Below, piece after piece: positions 44,851 through 54,631 of a DNA stretch of 64,000 bases (position 1 is the first letter of the stretch; every line of letters starts with the position of its first letter). The notes below the pieces were generated by a model. The model did not search any database. It was not told the DNA's origin and saw only the letters and a list, made by a program, of their open reading frames with translations. Source of the DNA: Symbiopectobacterium purcellii_A (GTDB lineage: Bacteria; Pseudomonadota; Gammaproteobacteria; Enterobacterales; Enterobacteriaceae); the NCBI RefSeq assembly GCF_052050035.1, contig NZ_CP189882.1, positions 1,922,001-1,986,000 of the forward strand. Direction: 5' to 3'. Position numbers and translations under genes: made by a program.

Positions 44851-45869
44851 TGAGCACAGCGAATGCTTCCATGACAGTGGTCGGTGCCGGTTCGTACGGC
44901 ACCGCCCTGGCGATTACGTTAGCCCGCAATGGTCACTCCGTGGTGCTGTGGGGACACGATCCTGCGCACATACAGACGTTGCAGGCCGCCCGGTGTAATC
45001 AGGCGTTCCTGCCGGATGTGCCTTTCCCCGATACGCTGCACCTCGAGTCTGATTTAGCGCAGGCCCTGGCGGCAAGTCGCGATATTTTGGTGGTGGTTCC
45101 GAGCCATGTGTTTGGTGACGTGCTGCGTCAGTTAAAACCGCTGCTGCGTGCCGATGCGCGCTTGGTGTGGGCGACAAAAGGGCTGGAAGCAGAAACCGGA
45201 CGCTTGTTGCAATATGTGGCGCGGGAAGCATTAGGTGAAGAGATTCCTCTGGCGGTGATTTCTGGCCCGACGTTCGCGAAAGAACTCGCGGCGGGATTAC
45301 CCACCGCTATTGCGCTGGCCGCGACAGACAAAACGTTTTCTGACGATCTGCAAACGTTGCTGCACTGTGGCAAGAGTTTTCGCGTCTACAGTAACCCCGA
45401 TCTTATCGGCGTTCAGCTTGGCGGCGCGGTAAAAAATGTGATTGCTATTGGTGCTGGCATGTCCGATGGCATTGGCTTTGGTGCCAATGCGCGCACGGCG
45501 CTAATCACGCGTGGGCTAGCGGAAATGACGCGGCTTGGCGTGGCGCTCGGGGCTGACCCCGCCACGTTTATGGGGATGGCTGGGCTGGGCGATCTGGTGT
45601 TGACCTGTACCGATAACCAATCCCGTAACCGCCACTTTGGCATGATGCTGGGTCAGGGGCTGGATGTACAAAGCGCTCAGGACCAGATTGGTCAGGTGGT
45701 GGAAGGTTATCGCAATACCAAAGAGGTGCTGGCGTTGGCGCAGCGTCATGGGGTAGAAATGCCCATCAGTGAACAACTGTGGCAGGTTTTATACTGTGGC
45801 AAGGCCGCGCGCGAAGCTGCGCTTACCCTGCTTGGTAGAACGCGCAAAGACGAAAGCGAGCGCGAATAA
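44850..45869 (+). CDS. gpsA: Glycerol-3-phosphate dehydrogenase [NAD(P)+]
   Basis: 339 residues. Reduces dihydroxyacetone phosphate to sn-glycerol-3-phosphate for phospholipid synthesis. N-terminal Rossmann loop VVGAGSYGTALAITLARNGH, substrate-lysine regions (WATKGLEAETGRLL, GGAVKNVIAIGAGMSDG) and the helical C-terminal domain (GMAGLGDLVLTCTDNQSRN) are all present. Translationally coupled to secB by a 1-base overlap; cysE follows after 168 bases. Confidence 0.97.
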   Translation: MSTANASMTVVGAGSYGTALAITLARNGHSVVLWGHDPAHIQTLQAARCNQAFLPDVPFPDTLHLESDLAQALAASRDILVVVPSHVFGDVLRQLKPLLRADARLVWATKGLEAETGRLLQYVAREALGEEIPLAVISGPTFAKELAAGLPTAIALAATDKTFSDDLQTLLHCGKSFRVYSNPDLIGVQLGGAVKNVIAIGAGMSDGIGFGANARTALITRGLAEMTRLGVALGADPATFMGMAGLGDLVLTCTDNQSRNRHFGMMLGQGLDVQSAQDQIGQVVEGYRNTKEVLALAQRHGVEMPISEQLWQVLYCGKAAREAALTLLGRTRKDESERE

Positions 45870-46037
45870 TATAACGTTATCCTTGAGGCCAACGGCGACG
45901 CTGGTCTTCTGGCGTCTTTTGGCTTTTATATCGTATGCTGGCGGCTACGCGAGTCTTTGGCGAGCGTGACGGGCGATAACAATAAATGCAACGTGTCAGC
46001 GCATCGCAATGAACGGTGCGGCAGGGGAGTGAAGGCA

Positions 46038-46859
46038 ATGTCGACTGATGAATTGGAATTGGTGTGGGCAAATATCAAAGCAGAAGGCCGGTCGCTGGCT
46101 GATTGCGAACCGATGTTGGCCAACTTTTTTCATGCCACATTGCTGAAACATGAAAATCTGGGCAGCGCATTGAGTTATATGCTGGCGAACAAGTTGGCAA
46201 ATTCCATTATGACTGCGATTGCTATTCGCGAAGTGGTGGAAGAAGCCTACCGTGCCGACCCGCAGATGATTCTGTCGGCCGCGTGCGATATTCGCGCGGT
46301 ATGTCAGCGTGACCCGGCAGTGGATAAATACTCCACGCCGCTGCTTTACCTGAAAGGGTTTCATGCGCTTCAGGCCTACCGTATTGGTCATTGGCTCTGG
46401 TATCAGGGGCGCAAAGCGCTGGCCATTTATTTTCAGAACCAGATTTCGGTCTCGTTTGGCGTCGATATCCACCCGGCTGCGACCATTGGCTGTGGGATCA
46501 TGCTCGATCATGCCACCGGTATTGTGATCGGCGAGACGGCGGTGGTGGAAAATGACGTGTCTATCCTGCAATCTGTCACCTTGGGCGGGACCGGGAAAAC
46601 CAGCGGCGATCGCCATCCCAAGATCCGTGAAGGGGTTATGATCGGAGCAGGTGCCAAGATCCTCGGTAACATTGAAGTTGGGCGCGGCGCAAAAATTGGT
46701 GCGGGCTCCGTGGTGTTGCAATCGATTCCGGCACATACCACGGCGGCGGGTGTACCAGCGCGCATTGTAGGACGTCCGGAAAGCGACAAACCCTCGATGG
46801 ACATGGATCAATACTTCAACGGCATCAATCGGGGATTTGAATACGGCGATGGGATTTGA
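46038..46859 (+). CDS. cysE: Serine acetyltransferase CysE
   Basis: 273 residues, as in E. coli. Makes O-acetylserine from serine and acetyl-CoA, the first step of cysteine synthesis, and is inhibited by cysteine. N-terminal helical domain (ELVWANIKAEGRSLADCEPMLANFF) and a left-handed beta-helix of hexapeptide repeats (VDIHPAATIGCGIMLDHATG, IVIGETAVVENDVSIL). It ends in a flexible tail finishing with I, the residue that docks into CysK. Start at 46038 has AAGG upstream. Confidence 0.97.
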   Translation: MSTDELELVWANIKAEGRSLADCEPMLANFFHATLLKHENLGSALSYMLANKLANSIMTAIAIREVVEEAYRADPQMILSAACDIRAVCQRDPAVDKYSTPLLYLKGFHALQAYRIGHWLWYQGRKALAIYFQNQISVSFGVDIHPAATIGCGIMLDHATGIVIGETAVVENDVSILQSVTLGGTGKTSGDRHPKIREGVMIGAGAKILGNIEVGRGAKIGAGSVVLQSIPAHTTAAGVPARIVGRPESDKPSMDMDQYFNGINRGFEYGDGI

Positions 46860-47128
46860 GTTTTCCTATCGCAGGCAATTTTTCAAATGATTGTCCCTAC
46901 ATCTATCGCATATTATCGGAACATTCAGCTGATCTAGGATATTTTCTTATAAGAAATATCTCAAATATTGCCGCTTCACCGACAATTACACGCAATATGG
47001 TGTGTCAATCCGTCATAATACCTCTTTGGACAGGCTTCTCCCCGCGGCCTGTTTCCCTAGACCATACTTTCCCTGTCATGTGACGGTTCAAGTCTCGCAA
47101 CAACATTGATGGTTTACGAGAAGCAAAG
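46860..47128. promoter_or_regulatory. cysE-pagP intergenic region
   Basis: 269 bases carrying the pagP promoter. A GGTTTA half-site at 47111-47116 resembles one PhoP-box half, but I find no properly spaced partner, so PhoP control is possible but not shown. Confidence 0.35.
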
Positions 47129-47728
47129 ATGTATCTGAGACGTGTGATATTTACCCTTTTCCCTTTTCTGTTTTCACTTCCTTCCCTCGCTGCCTCAACG
47201 GATTCCCCAGTGGACATGTCGAAGGGGACTGTGCAGAGCAGTGGTCAGGGCAGTTGGTGGCAAAAAGCCAAATTTAATCTATCAGAAACCTGGTCTAACT
47301 CGTCAAGTCAGGAACTGTATATCCCGGCTATCACCTGGCATAACCGCTGGACTTACGACAAAGAGAAAACTGACAAGTACAATGAACGTCCTTGGGGCGC
47401 GGGCTATGGTGTGTCGCGGCTGGATGCCGACGGTGATTGGCATGGTCTATATCTGATGGCGTTCAAAGACTCCTTTAACAAATGGGAGCCGATCGGCGGT
47501 TACGGCTTTGAGAAACGCTGGACTCCAACCACCAACCCGAATTTTCAATTGGGTGCTGGCTTCACCGCTGGCGTCACCATGCGGGATAACTGGCACTATG
47601 TCCCGATCCCGGTGCTATTGCCGCTGGTTTCAGTGAACTATCAGCGTCTTTCATTTCAGGCGACTTACATTCCAGGTACCTACAACAACGGCAACGTCTT
47701 TTTTGCCTGGTTGCGCTGGCAAATCTGA
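47129..47728 (+). CDS. pagP: PagP, lipid A palmitoyltransferase
   Basis: 199 residues. An outer-membrane eight-stranded barrel that moves palmitate from phospholipid to lipid A, raising resistance to cationic peptides. A signal peptide (MYLRRVIFTLFPFLFSLPSLAA) is followed by an amphipathic helix (SWWQKAKFNLSETW) and barrel strands. The catalytic His lies in AITWHNRWTYDKEK and the Asp-Ser pair in MAFKDSFNKWEP. It ends in the aromatic outer-membrane signature FFAWLRWQI. Intact, so palmitoylation is likely retained. Confidence 0.95.
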   Translation: MYLRRVIFTLFPFLFSLPSLAASTDSPVDMSKGTVQSSGQGSWWQKAKFNLSETWSNSSSQELYIPAITWHNRWTYDKEKTDKYNERPWGAGYGVSRLDADGDWHGLYLMAFKDSFNKWEPIGGYGFEKRWTPTTNPNFQLGAGFTAGVTMRDNWHYVPIPVLLPLVSVNYQRLSFQATYIPGTYNNGNVFFAWLRWQI

Positions 47729-47825
47729 CTGTTCGTATGTAAACCAAATGTAAACCGCATTGATCGAGGATTATGCAGCCAATGCGGTACAATGGCCCCT
47801 TATCGTTTTTTGCTAGGGTGTCAGC

Positions 47826-48725
47826 GTGTTACTACTGGTCATTACCACCATTCTGTGGGCATTTTCATTTAGCCTGATTGGCGAATTTCTGGCGGGGCAG
47901 GTCGATAGCTGGTTCTCTGCCATGTTTCGTTTAGTGCTGGCCGCCGTGGTTTTTCTGCCGTTCCTGCGTTGGCGTGGTTATTCAGCCAAGGTATTGGGAC
48001 TGTATTTGCTGATTGGCGTGATCCAACTCGGCGTGATGTACCTGCTGCTGTTCCGTAGTTATCTCTATCTCGATGTTCCGACCCTGTTGCTGTTTTCGGT
48101 GATGACGCCGCTGTACGTCACATTGATTTACGATGTGATTAGCGGGCGGCGCTTGCGCTGGGGCTATGCCTTTAGCGCTTTGCTGGCGGTGTTGGGGGCC
48201 GTAGTCATCCACTATCATGGCGTCAGCGCGCATTTTTGGCATGGTTTTCTGCTGATTCAGGCTGCCAATATTTGCTTCGCCGCAGGGCAAGTGGGCTATA
48301 AACGCCTGATGGAACTGCACCCAATGCCGCAGCACAGTGCGTTTTCCTGGTTTTATCTGGGAGCGGGATTGGTGACGTTGGTGGCGTGGGGACTGTTTGG
48401 CAACCTCACCAAGCTACCCACTGCCCCGATACAGTGGGGCGTGTTGGTTTTCTTGGGCGCGATTGTCTCCGGCCTGGGCTATTTCATGTGGAACTACGGT
48501 GCTACCAAGGTGGATGCGGGTACGCTGAGTATCATGAACAACTTTCACGTCCCTGCCGGATTACTGGTTAACTTCCTCTTCTGGCAAAAGACGCCCGACT
48601 GGGGGCGTTTCGCTCTGGGTTCGCTGATTATCCTTGCGGCTTTGTGGGTACACCAGCGCTGGGTCGTGCAGCATCCCGTACGAACGGCAGATGCGAACAC
48701 GCGTGCTGGCGGGCAGAACGAATAA
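47826..48725 (+). CDS. yigM: YigM, EamA-family (biotin) transporter
   Basis: 299 residues from a GTG start. Ten hydrophobic segments arranged as two EamA repeats (for example TTILWAFSFSLIGEFLAG, VLGLYLLIGVIQLGVMYLLL and FLGAIVSGLGYFMWNYGATKVDAG). The location beside metR/metE matches yigM of E. coli, an importer of biotin. Its 3' end overlaps the 3' end of convergent metR by 98 bases. The Arg/Asn-rich tail after WVHQRWVVQHP lies within that overlap. Confidence 0.88.
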   Translation: MLLLVITTILWAFSFSLIGEFLAGQVDSWFSAMFRLVLAAVVFLPFLRWRGYSAKVLGLYLLIGVIQLGVMYLLLFRSYLYLDVPTLLLFSVMTPLYVTLIYDVISGRRLRWGYAFSALLAVLGAVVIHYHGVSAHFWHGFLLIQAANICFAAGQVGYKRLMELHPMPQHSAFSWFYLGAGLVTLVAWGLFGNLTKLPTAPIQWGVLVFLGAIVSGLGYFMWNYGATKVDAGTLSIMNNFHVPAGLLVNFLFWQKTPDWGRFALGSLIILAALWVHQRWVVQHPVRTADANTRAGGQNE

Positions 48726-49566
48726 AGGCTTCAAGCACCGGCTGGCGCTGCTCTCCATCGCGTACCGCAGCGTACAGTCGGCTCCACAGCCCCTCGCCCA
48801 GCGTTTTGGTCACCACCAATCCCTGACGTTCAAAACTTTCCACGACCCAGTGTGGCAGCGCGGCAATTCCCATACGTGCCGCCACCATCTGAATCAGCAA
48901 CAGGGTGTTATCCACGCTCTTTAGCGTTGGACTGATGCCTGCCGGTTGCAGGAAATGACGCCAGATGTCCAGGCGCTGGCGCTGAACCGGATAGATCATC
49001 AGGATCTCGCTGGCGAGATCCTCCGGTGAGACAGTCTCTTTATTCGCTAATGCATGGTCCGGCGCCAGCACCAATCTCACTTCAAAATCAAACATCGGTG
49101 AATAGTGCAATCCACTGCGCGGCAATATGTCCGATGTCATCACCAGGTCCAGCTCTCCTTGTTGCAGTGCCGGTTGGGGATCAAAGGTGACACCGGATTT
49201 GAAATCCATGTTCACCTGTGGCCACTGGCTGTGGAAATGCTCCAGAGCGGGCGTCAGCCACTGAATACAGCTATGGCACTCAATCGCCAGGCGCAGTGTG
49301 GTCTGATGCGGTTCGTTGCATGCCTGCAATGCCTGTTGAATCTGGGGCAATACCTGATCGGCCAATTGCAGCAGGATTTCCCCTTGAGGGGTAAAGCGCA
49401 GCGGTTGGCTCTTACGGACAAACAGCCGAAAACCCAGACGCTGCTCCAGTTCACTGAACTGGTGGGAAAGCGCCGATTGCGTCTGGTGAAGCTGCGCGGC
49501 GGCGGCGGCCAGCGAGCCTGTGCCGCGTAGTGCTTGCAGTGTCCGTAAGTGTTTCAGTTCGATCAT
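48628..49566 (-). CDS. metR: MetR, LysR-type activator of methionine genes
   Basis: 312 residues. LysR-type regulator that uses homocysteine as co-inducer to activate metE and metH. The N-terminal winged helix (LKHLRTLQALRGTGSLAAAAAQLHQTQSALSHQFSELEQRLG) and an effector domain (MTSDILPRSGLHYSPMFDFEVRLVLAPDH) are present. It is divergent from metE with a 103-base shared control region. The last ~33 codons overlap yigM. Confidence 0.94.
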   Translation of the reverse strand: MIELKHLRTLQALRGTGSLAAAAAQLHQTQSALSHQFSELEQRLGFRLFVRKSQPLRFTPQGEILLQLADQVLPQIQQALQACNEPHQTTLRLAIECHSCIQWLTPALEHFHSQWPQVNMDFKSGVTFDPQPALQQGELDLVMTSDILPRSGLHYSPMFDFEVRLVLAPDHALANKETVSPEDLASEILMIYPVQRQRLDIWRHFLQPAGISPTLKSVDNTLLLIQMVAARMGIAALPHWVVESFERQGLVVTKTLGEGLWSRLYAAVRDGEQRQPVLEAFIRSARQHACSHLPFVRDAARPSAGVPTKPQG

Positions 49567-49638
49567 GAGAGTCCTTCACAATGACAGTGAATAATTTGCG
49601 CTTGTGCATTATACAGTACCTGTTGATTATGGATGTGT

Positions 49639-49654
49639 AAACATCTGGACGGCT
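49639..49654 (+). promoter_or_regulatory. Tandem MetJ boxes upstream of metE
   Basis: AAACATCT and GGACGGCT lie head to tail, each matching the MetJ box AGACGTCT at six of eight positions. They sit 15-30 bases before the metE ATG. Expected to mediate repression by MetJ-SAM. Confidence 0.65.
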
Positions 49655-49669
49655 AAATGAGGATCAACG

Positions 49670-51937
49670 ATGGCAATTTTAAATCACACACTGGGTTTTC
49701 CGCGCGTCGGACTGCGCCGTGAACTGAAAAAAGCGCAAGAAGGCTATTGTGCAGGCAACCTTACTCAGGCTGAACTGCTGGAAGTGGGCAAATCGCTGCG
49801 GGCACGTCACTGGCAACAGCAGAAAGAGGCGGGCGTTGACCTGCTGCCGGTGGGTGATTTTGCCTGGTACGATCACGTTCTGACCACCAGCCTGCTGCTG
49901 GGTAACGTGCCTGCGCGTCACCAAAATGCCGATGGCAAGGTTGATATCGACACGCTGTTCCGCATTGGCCGTGGCCGTGCGCCGACGGGTGAACCGGCGG
50001 CCGCCGCAGAAATGACCAAATGGTTTAACACCAACTACCACTACATGGTGCCTGAATTCACTCAGGGACAGCGTTTTTCCCTGACCTGGACGCAACTGCT
50101 CGACGAAGTGGACGAAGCGCTGGCGCTGGGCCACAAGGTCAAACCTGTGCTGCTGGGTCCGGTGACCTACCTGTGGCTGGGTAAAGTGAAGGGTGATGCG
50201 TTCGACCGTCTCTCCCTGCTGAAAGACATTCTGCCTGTGTATCAACAGGTGCTGGCCGAGCTGGCAAAACGGGGTATCGAGTGGGTGCAGATTGATGAAC
50301 CTGCACTGGTGCTGGAACTGCCGCAAGAGTGGCTGGATGCCTTTAAACCGGCTTACGATGCGTTGCAGGGCTCAGTCAAACTGCTGCTGACCACCTATTT
50401 TGACAGTATCGGCCATAACCTGGATACCCTCCGTGCGCTGCCGGTACAAGGGCTGCATGTGGATCTGGTGCACGGCAAGGATGATGCCGCTGCGCTGCTG
50501 GCGCAACTTCCGGCTGATTGGCTGGTATCACTGGGTGTGATTAACGGCCGTAACGTGTGGCGTGCGGATCTCAGCACCTGGTTTGAACGCCTGCAACCGC
50601 TGGTGGGGCAGCGTCAACTGTGGATTGGTTCTTCCTGTTCTCTGCTGCACAGCCCGATTGACCTGAGCGTTGAAACGCGTCTGGATGACGAAGTGAAAAG
50701 CTGGTTCGCCTTCGCCTTGCAGAAGTGTGCTGAACTGTCGCTGCTGACGGCGGCACTGAACAGCTGCGAGGGGGCTGCACTGGTGGAATACAGCGCACCA
50801 ATTCGTGCGCGCAGCACCAATTCGTGCGTTAACAATGCGGCAGTGACTCAGCGTCTGGCGGCGATCACTGCGCAGGACAGCGAGCGTCAACACGCCTATC
50901 CGGTACGCGCCGAGGCACAGCGTGCACGTTTCAACCTGCCCGACTGGCCGACGACCACCATTGGTTCATTCCCGCAAACCACGGAAATTCGTGGTCTGCG
51001 TCTGGACTTCAAGCAAGGCCGCCTTGATGGCAACAACTACCGCACGGGCATCGCTGAGCATATCAAACAGGCGATTGTCGAGCAGGAGCGTCTGGGGCTG
51101 GATGTGCTGGTGCACGGTGAAGCAGAACGTAACGACATGGTCGAGTACTTTGGTGAACACCTGGACGGCTTTATCTTCACTCAAAACGGGTGGGTACAGA
51201 GCTACGGTTCACGCTGCGTGAAGCCGCCCGTGATCATCGGTGATATCAGCCGCCCAGAACCGATCACGGTCGAGTGGGCCAAGTATGCCCAATCCCTGAC
51301 CGACAAGCCGGTAAAAGGCATGTTGACCGGGCCGGTGACCATCCTGTGCTGGTCGTTCCCACGCGAAGATGTCAGCCGTGAAACTATCGCCAAGCAGATC
51401 GCGCTGGCACTGCGTGATGAAGTGGCGGATTTGGAAAGTGCAGGCATCGGTATTATCCAGATTGATGAACCGGCACTGCGCGAAGGGTTGCCGCTGCGCC
51501 GTTCTGACTGGCAGGCTTATTTGGCATGGGGCGTTGAGGCATTCCGTCTTAATGCGGCTGTGGTGCGGGATGATACCCAGATTCACACCCACATGTGTTA
51601 CTGCGAGTTTAACGACATCATGGACTCCATTGCGGCACTGGATGCGGATGTGATCACCATTGAAACCTCGCGTTCCGACATGGAGTTGCTGGAGTCGTTC
51701 GAGGAGTTCGAGTATCCGAATGAAATCGGGCCGGGCGTGTACGATATCCACTCACCGAACGTTCCGAGCGTGGAATGGATTGAAGCGCTGTTGCGTAAAG
51801 CATCACAGCGTATTCCCGCCGAGCGCCTGTGGGTCAATCCGGACTGCGGCCTGAAAACGCGCGGCTGGCCGGAAACGCGTCAATCACTGGCTAACATGGT
51901 CGAAGCGGCACAGCGCTTACGCGCAACCGACGTTTAA
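49670..51937 (+). CDS. metE: Cobalamin-independent methionine synthase MetE
   Basis: 755 residues. Transfers a methyl group from 5-methyltetrahydropteroyltriglutamate to homocysteine. Two (beta/alpha)8 barrels: the N-terminal one begins LNHTLGFPRVGLRRELKKA, the C-terminal one begins around FNLPDWPTTTIGSFPQT. Zinc ligands are visible as His and Cys in IHTHMCYCEFND and Cys in VNPDCGLKTRGW. Followed by a strong terminator. Intact, so methionine can be made without vitamin B12. Confidence 0.98.
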   Translation: MAILNHTLGFPRVGLRRELKKAQEGYCAGNLTQAELLEVGKSLRARHWQQQKEAGVDLLPVGDFAWYDHVLTTSLLLGNVPARHQNADGKVDIDTLFRIGRGRAPTGEPAAAAEMTKWFNTNYHYMVPEFTQGQRFSLTWTQLLDEVDEALALGHKVKPVLLGPVTYLWLGKVKGDAFDRLSLLKDILPVYQQVLAELAKRGIEWVQIDEPALVLELPQEWLDAFKPAYDALQGSVKLLLTTYFDSIGHNLDTLRALPVQGLHVDLVHGKDDAAALLAQLPADWLVSLGVINGRNVWRADLSTWFERLQPLVGQRQLWIGSSCSLLHSPIDLSVETRLDDEVKSWFAFALQKCAELSLLTAALNSCEGAALVEYSAPIRARSTNSCVNNAAVTQRLAAITAQDSERQHAYPVRAEAQRARFNLPDWPTTTIGSFPQTTEIRGLRLDFKQGRLDGNNYRTGIAEHIKQAIVEQERLGLDVLVHGEAERNDMVEYFGEHLDGFIFTQNGWVQSYGSRCVKPPVIIGDISRPEPITVEWAKYAQSLTDKPVKGMLTGPVTILCWSFPREDVSRETIAKQIALALRDEVADLESAGIGIIQIDEPALREGLPLRRSDWQAYLAWGVEAFRLNAAVVRDDTQIHTHMCYCEFNDIMDSIAALDADVITIETSRSDMELLESFEEFEYPNEIGPGVYDIHSPNVPSVEWIEALLRKASQRIPAERLWVNPDCGLKTRGWPETRQSLANMVEAAQRLRATDV

Positions 51938-51956
51938 CCGCATCAGGTTGGTACCA

Positions 51957-51987
51957 AACGCAGGGCGTTTCTCCCTGCGTTTTTTTT
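51957..51987. terminator. metE / dlhH bidirectional terminator
   Basis: AACGCAGGG CGTTTCT CCCTGCGTT followed by a T run, between two convergent genes. Confidence 0.92.
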
Positions 51988-51989
51988 GC

Positions 51990-52818
51990 TTATTTCACAC
52001 CATACTGCGCAAACCACGCCAGCATACGCTGCCAGCCATCCTGAGCGGACGCTTGATGATAGCTGGGGCGATAATCTGCATGGAAAGCATGTCCTGCCTC
52101 GGGATACACCACAATCTCAGCCGTGGCGTTGGCGGCGCGTAGCGCCTGTCGCATTAGCTCGACCTGATCGAGCGGGATACTGCCATCTTCTGCGCCGTAC
52201 AAACCGAGCTCGGGCGCACTGAGGTCAGCGGCGATATCCACGGGGTGTTTCGGTGTGGTCAGGGTTTTGTTACCGGAAAATTTGCCGTACCAGGCAACTG
52301 CGGCTTTCAACTGTGGATTGTGCGCCGCATACAGCCAACTGATGCGTCCGCCCCAACAGAAACCGGTAATGCCAATTTTGTTGGCATCGCCACCCTGTCG
52401 CACGGCCCAGTTGGTTGCGCGATCAAGATCCAACAGCATCTGCGCATCCGGCACCTTGCTGACCAATTCGCTCAGCAACGTTGGGATATCATCATACTGA
52501 TGTTGGATCTCCCTGACGGAAATACAGTTCTGGCGCGATGGCCAGATAACCCTGTTTAGCCAGCCGACGGCAGACATCCTGAATATGCTGATGCACCCCA
52601 AAAATTTCCTGAACCACCAGAATGATGGGGTAAGGTCCGTCACCGGATGCCGGCTTGGCGAGGTAGGCGGGAAGCTGTTCGCCTTGAGACGGAATGGTGG
52701 TCTCACCCGCGATAATCCCTTGGCTGTCGGTGAGGATCGTCGACTCGGCATGGGGCGTAACGGCACAGGTCATCGCCCGATCGGTATGTCGGAGTTCCAG
52801 CGGTTAGGCCACTTTCAT
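51990..52818 (-). pseudogene. dlhH: Dienelactone hydrolase family protein (DlhH/YsgA), frameshifted
   Basis: An alpha/beta hydrolase resembling carboxymethylenebutenolidase. The N-terminal part (TIPSQGEQLPAYLAKPASGD, ILVVQEIFGVHQHIQDVCRRL, APELYFRQGDP) and the C-terminal part (YDDIPTLLSELVSKVPDAQML, GITGFCWGGRISWLY with the nucleophile Cys, GHAFHADYRPSYH) are in different frames. The break lies near 52500. In addition, the best-placed start (ATG at 52818 after GAGGAG) runs into TAA after four codons (MKVA). Translation could begin at a later ATG (52773) but would still hit the frameshift. Confidence 0.85.
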
Positions 52819-52991
52819 GATGGTTTTTCTCCTCTTGAGCATAAAAGGGATTATCGGTGTGACAACGCGTAATTTATAAGTGTATACCACTGTATTGGTT
52901 TCTTTTGGTAGTGAGATATATCACTGCTGTTAGAGTACTGATGCGCTAGGATAATAAACGGTACTATCTTGCCCATGATGAGGAGACGAGT

Positions 52992-53759
52992 ATGTCTGAA
53001 TCTGATGTGTTCCACCTGGGGTTAACCAAACAGGGGCTGCAAGGGGCGACGTTAGCCATTGTGCCCGGCGATCCGGCGCGGATCGAAAAAATTGCGCGTG
53101 AGCTGGATAACCCTGTGTTTCTGGCCGCACACCGTGAATTTACCACCTGGCGTGCTACGCTTGCAGGGCAACCGGTGGTTATCTGTTCCACGGGCATTGG
53201 CGGCCCTTCAACCTCTATCGCGGTGGAAGAGCTGGCGCAATTAGGCGTCAGAACCTTTCTGCGCGTGGGCACCACCGCGGCTATCCAGCCTGATATGAAT
53301 GTGGGGGACGTGCTGGTGACGACGGCGGCTGTGCGTTTGGACGGTGCCAGCCTGCACTTTGCGCCACTGGAGTACCCGGCAGTGGCGGATTTTGCCTGCA
53401 CCGCCGCGCTGGTGGATGCTGCGAAGGCCTCCGGTTTCCCGCTGCTTATTGGCGTGACCGCCTCTTCGGATACGTTTTACCCGGGGCAAGAGCGCTACGA
53501 TACCTACTCTGGGCGCGTTGTGCGGCGTTTTCAAGGCTCGATGCAAGAGTGGCAGAGCATGGGCGTGCTGAATTATGAAATGGAATCGGCCACGCTGCTT
53601 ACCATATGTTCCAGTCAGGGATTGCGGGCGGGTATGGTCGCAGTCGTGATCGTCAACCGTACCCAGCAGGAAACGCCGGATGTCGCGACGATGAAGCTGG
53701 CGGAAACCGCTGCCGTTACGGTGGTGCTGGATGCAGCACGCCGGTTATTGAGTGCCTGA
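52992..53759 (+). CDS. udp: Uridine phosphorylase
   Basis: 255 residues. Cleaves uridine to uracil and ribose-1-phosphate. Typical NP-I fold motifs: HLGLTKQGLQGATLAIVPGDPARI, FTTWRATLAGQPVVICSTGIGGPSTSIAVEEL, RVGTTAAIQPDMNVGDVLV and NYEMESATLLTICSSQGLRAG (ribose/base-binding Glu-Met-Glu). ATGAGGAGACG places a good Shine-Dalgarno upstream. In E. coli rmuC follows udp; here a different block intervenes. Confidence 0.96.
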   Translation: MSESDVFHLGLTKQGLQGATLAIVPGDPARIEKIARELDNPVFLAAHREFTTWRATLAGQPVVICSTGIGGPSTSIAVEELAQLGVRTFLRVGTTAAIQPDMNVGDVLVTTAAVRLDGASLHFAPLEYPAVADFACTAALVDAAKASGFPLLIGVTASSDTFYPGQERYDTYSGRVVRRFQGSMQEWQSMGVLNYEMESATLLTICSSQGLRAGMVAVVIVNRTQQETPDVATMKLAETAAVTVVLDAARRLLSA

Positions 53760-53788
53760 GTTTTCCGCCACGTATTGCAAGGAGTTGT

Positions 53789-54574
53789 ATGACAATATCA
53801 GCACCACGCCATCCTTCTTTGGTTGCTTTAGAGGGCGGCATCAATTTCCGTGATTTAGGGGGGTTGTATACCGCAGATGGGCAACGTATTCGCCCACGCA
53901 AGCTGTTCCGTGCAGGCTCGTTGGATCAACTCAGTGTGGCTGACTGTGAGCACCTGGCCGGTGTTCCCGTATCGCACGTGGTTGACTATCGTGACCCGGA
54001 TGAAGTGACGGCCAAGCCCGATATTCTGTGGGAAGGCGCGCATTATCACACGTGCCCCGCCAACCCGATTCGCCATGAGGTCACGGCCAATCTGGAGTCG
54101 TTGGGGTCAGATCAGCTTTCTGCGTTTGACTCACAGGCCTTTATGCTGGAGCTCTATCGGCGTTTGCCTTTCAACAATCCCGCCTATCGTCAACTGGTTG
54201 CTCTGTTGCAGAGACCAGAAGAAGGGGCGCTGGTGCAGCACTGCGCTGTCGGCAAAGATCGTACCGGCATCGGCTCCGCTCTGGTGCTGTTTGCGCTCGG
54301 TGTGGATGAAAAGACGGTGATGGAAGATTATCTGGTTACGGACATCACCCTTGCGCCTTTTCGCGAGCAACTGCTGACATCGCTGGCGGATACGCTGAAT
54401 GAGAATGCGCTGTCGCAATTCTCCTTTGTGCTCTCGGTTCAGGAAGCCTTTCTGGCGACCGCCCTGCGAACTATCAAAGAGCGCTATGGTTCTATAAACC
54501 GTTGGCTGGCGACGGACTATGGGCTGGATGATGACGCGCGCTACCAGTTGCAGCGTAAGTATCTGGTTGACTAG
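53789..54574 (+). CDS. Tyrosine-protein phosphatase (Y_phosphatase3 type)
   Basis: 261 residues. A cysteine-based phosphatase with the signature HCAVGKDRTGIG (CX5R loop: Cys, then Asp and Arg). The N-terminal LEGGINFRDLGGLYTADGQR, typical of this branch (MptpB/TpbA-like family including lipid phosphatases), is also present. The general-acid Asp is probably in DYRDPDEV. No signal peptide, so cytoplasmic. Substrate unknown. Start at 53789 has AAGGAG upstream; the frame continues upstream into udp without support. 29 bases after udp, so possibly one transcript. Confidence 0.85.
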   Translation: MTISAPRHPSLVALEGGINFRDLGGLYTADGQRIRPRKLFRAGSLDQLSVADCEHLAGVPVSHVVDYRDPDEVTAKPDILWEGAHYHTCPANPIRHEVTANLESLGSDQLSAFDSQAFMLELYRRLPFNNPAYRQLVALLQRPEEGALVQHCAVGKDRTGIGSALVLFALGVDEKTVMEDYLVTDITLAPFREQLLTSLADTLNENALSQFSFVLSVQEAFLATALRTIKERYGSINRWLATDYGLDDDARYQLQRKYLVD

Positions 54575-54631
54575 GTAGGTAAAGCAAGGTGATCGCCTCA
54601 GTGCGAGGCGGGAAGATAAAGCGCGTTGCGG

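Noticed and set aside
46996..47128. A PhoP box controlling pagP
   Set aside because: Only one GGTTTA half-site is seen; the second half at the required spacing is not convincing.
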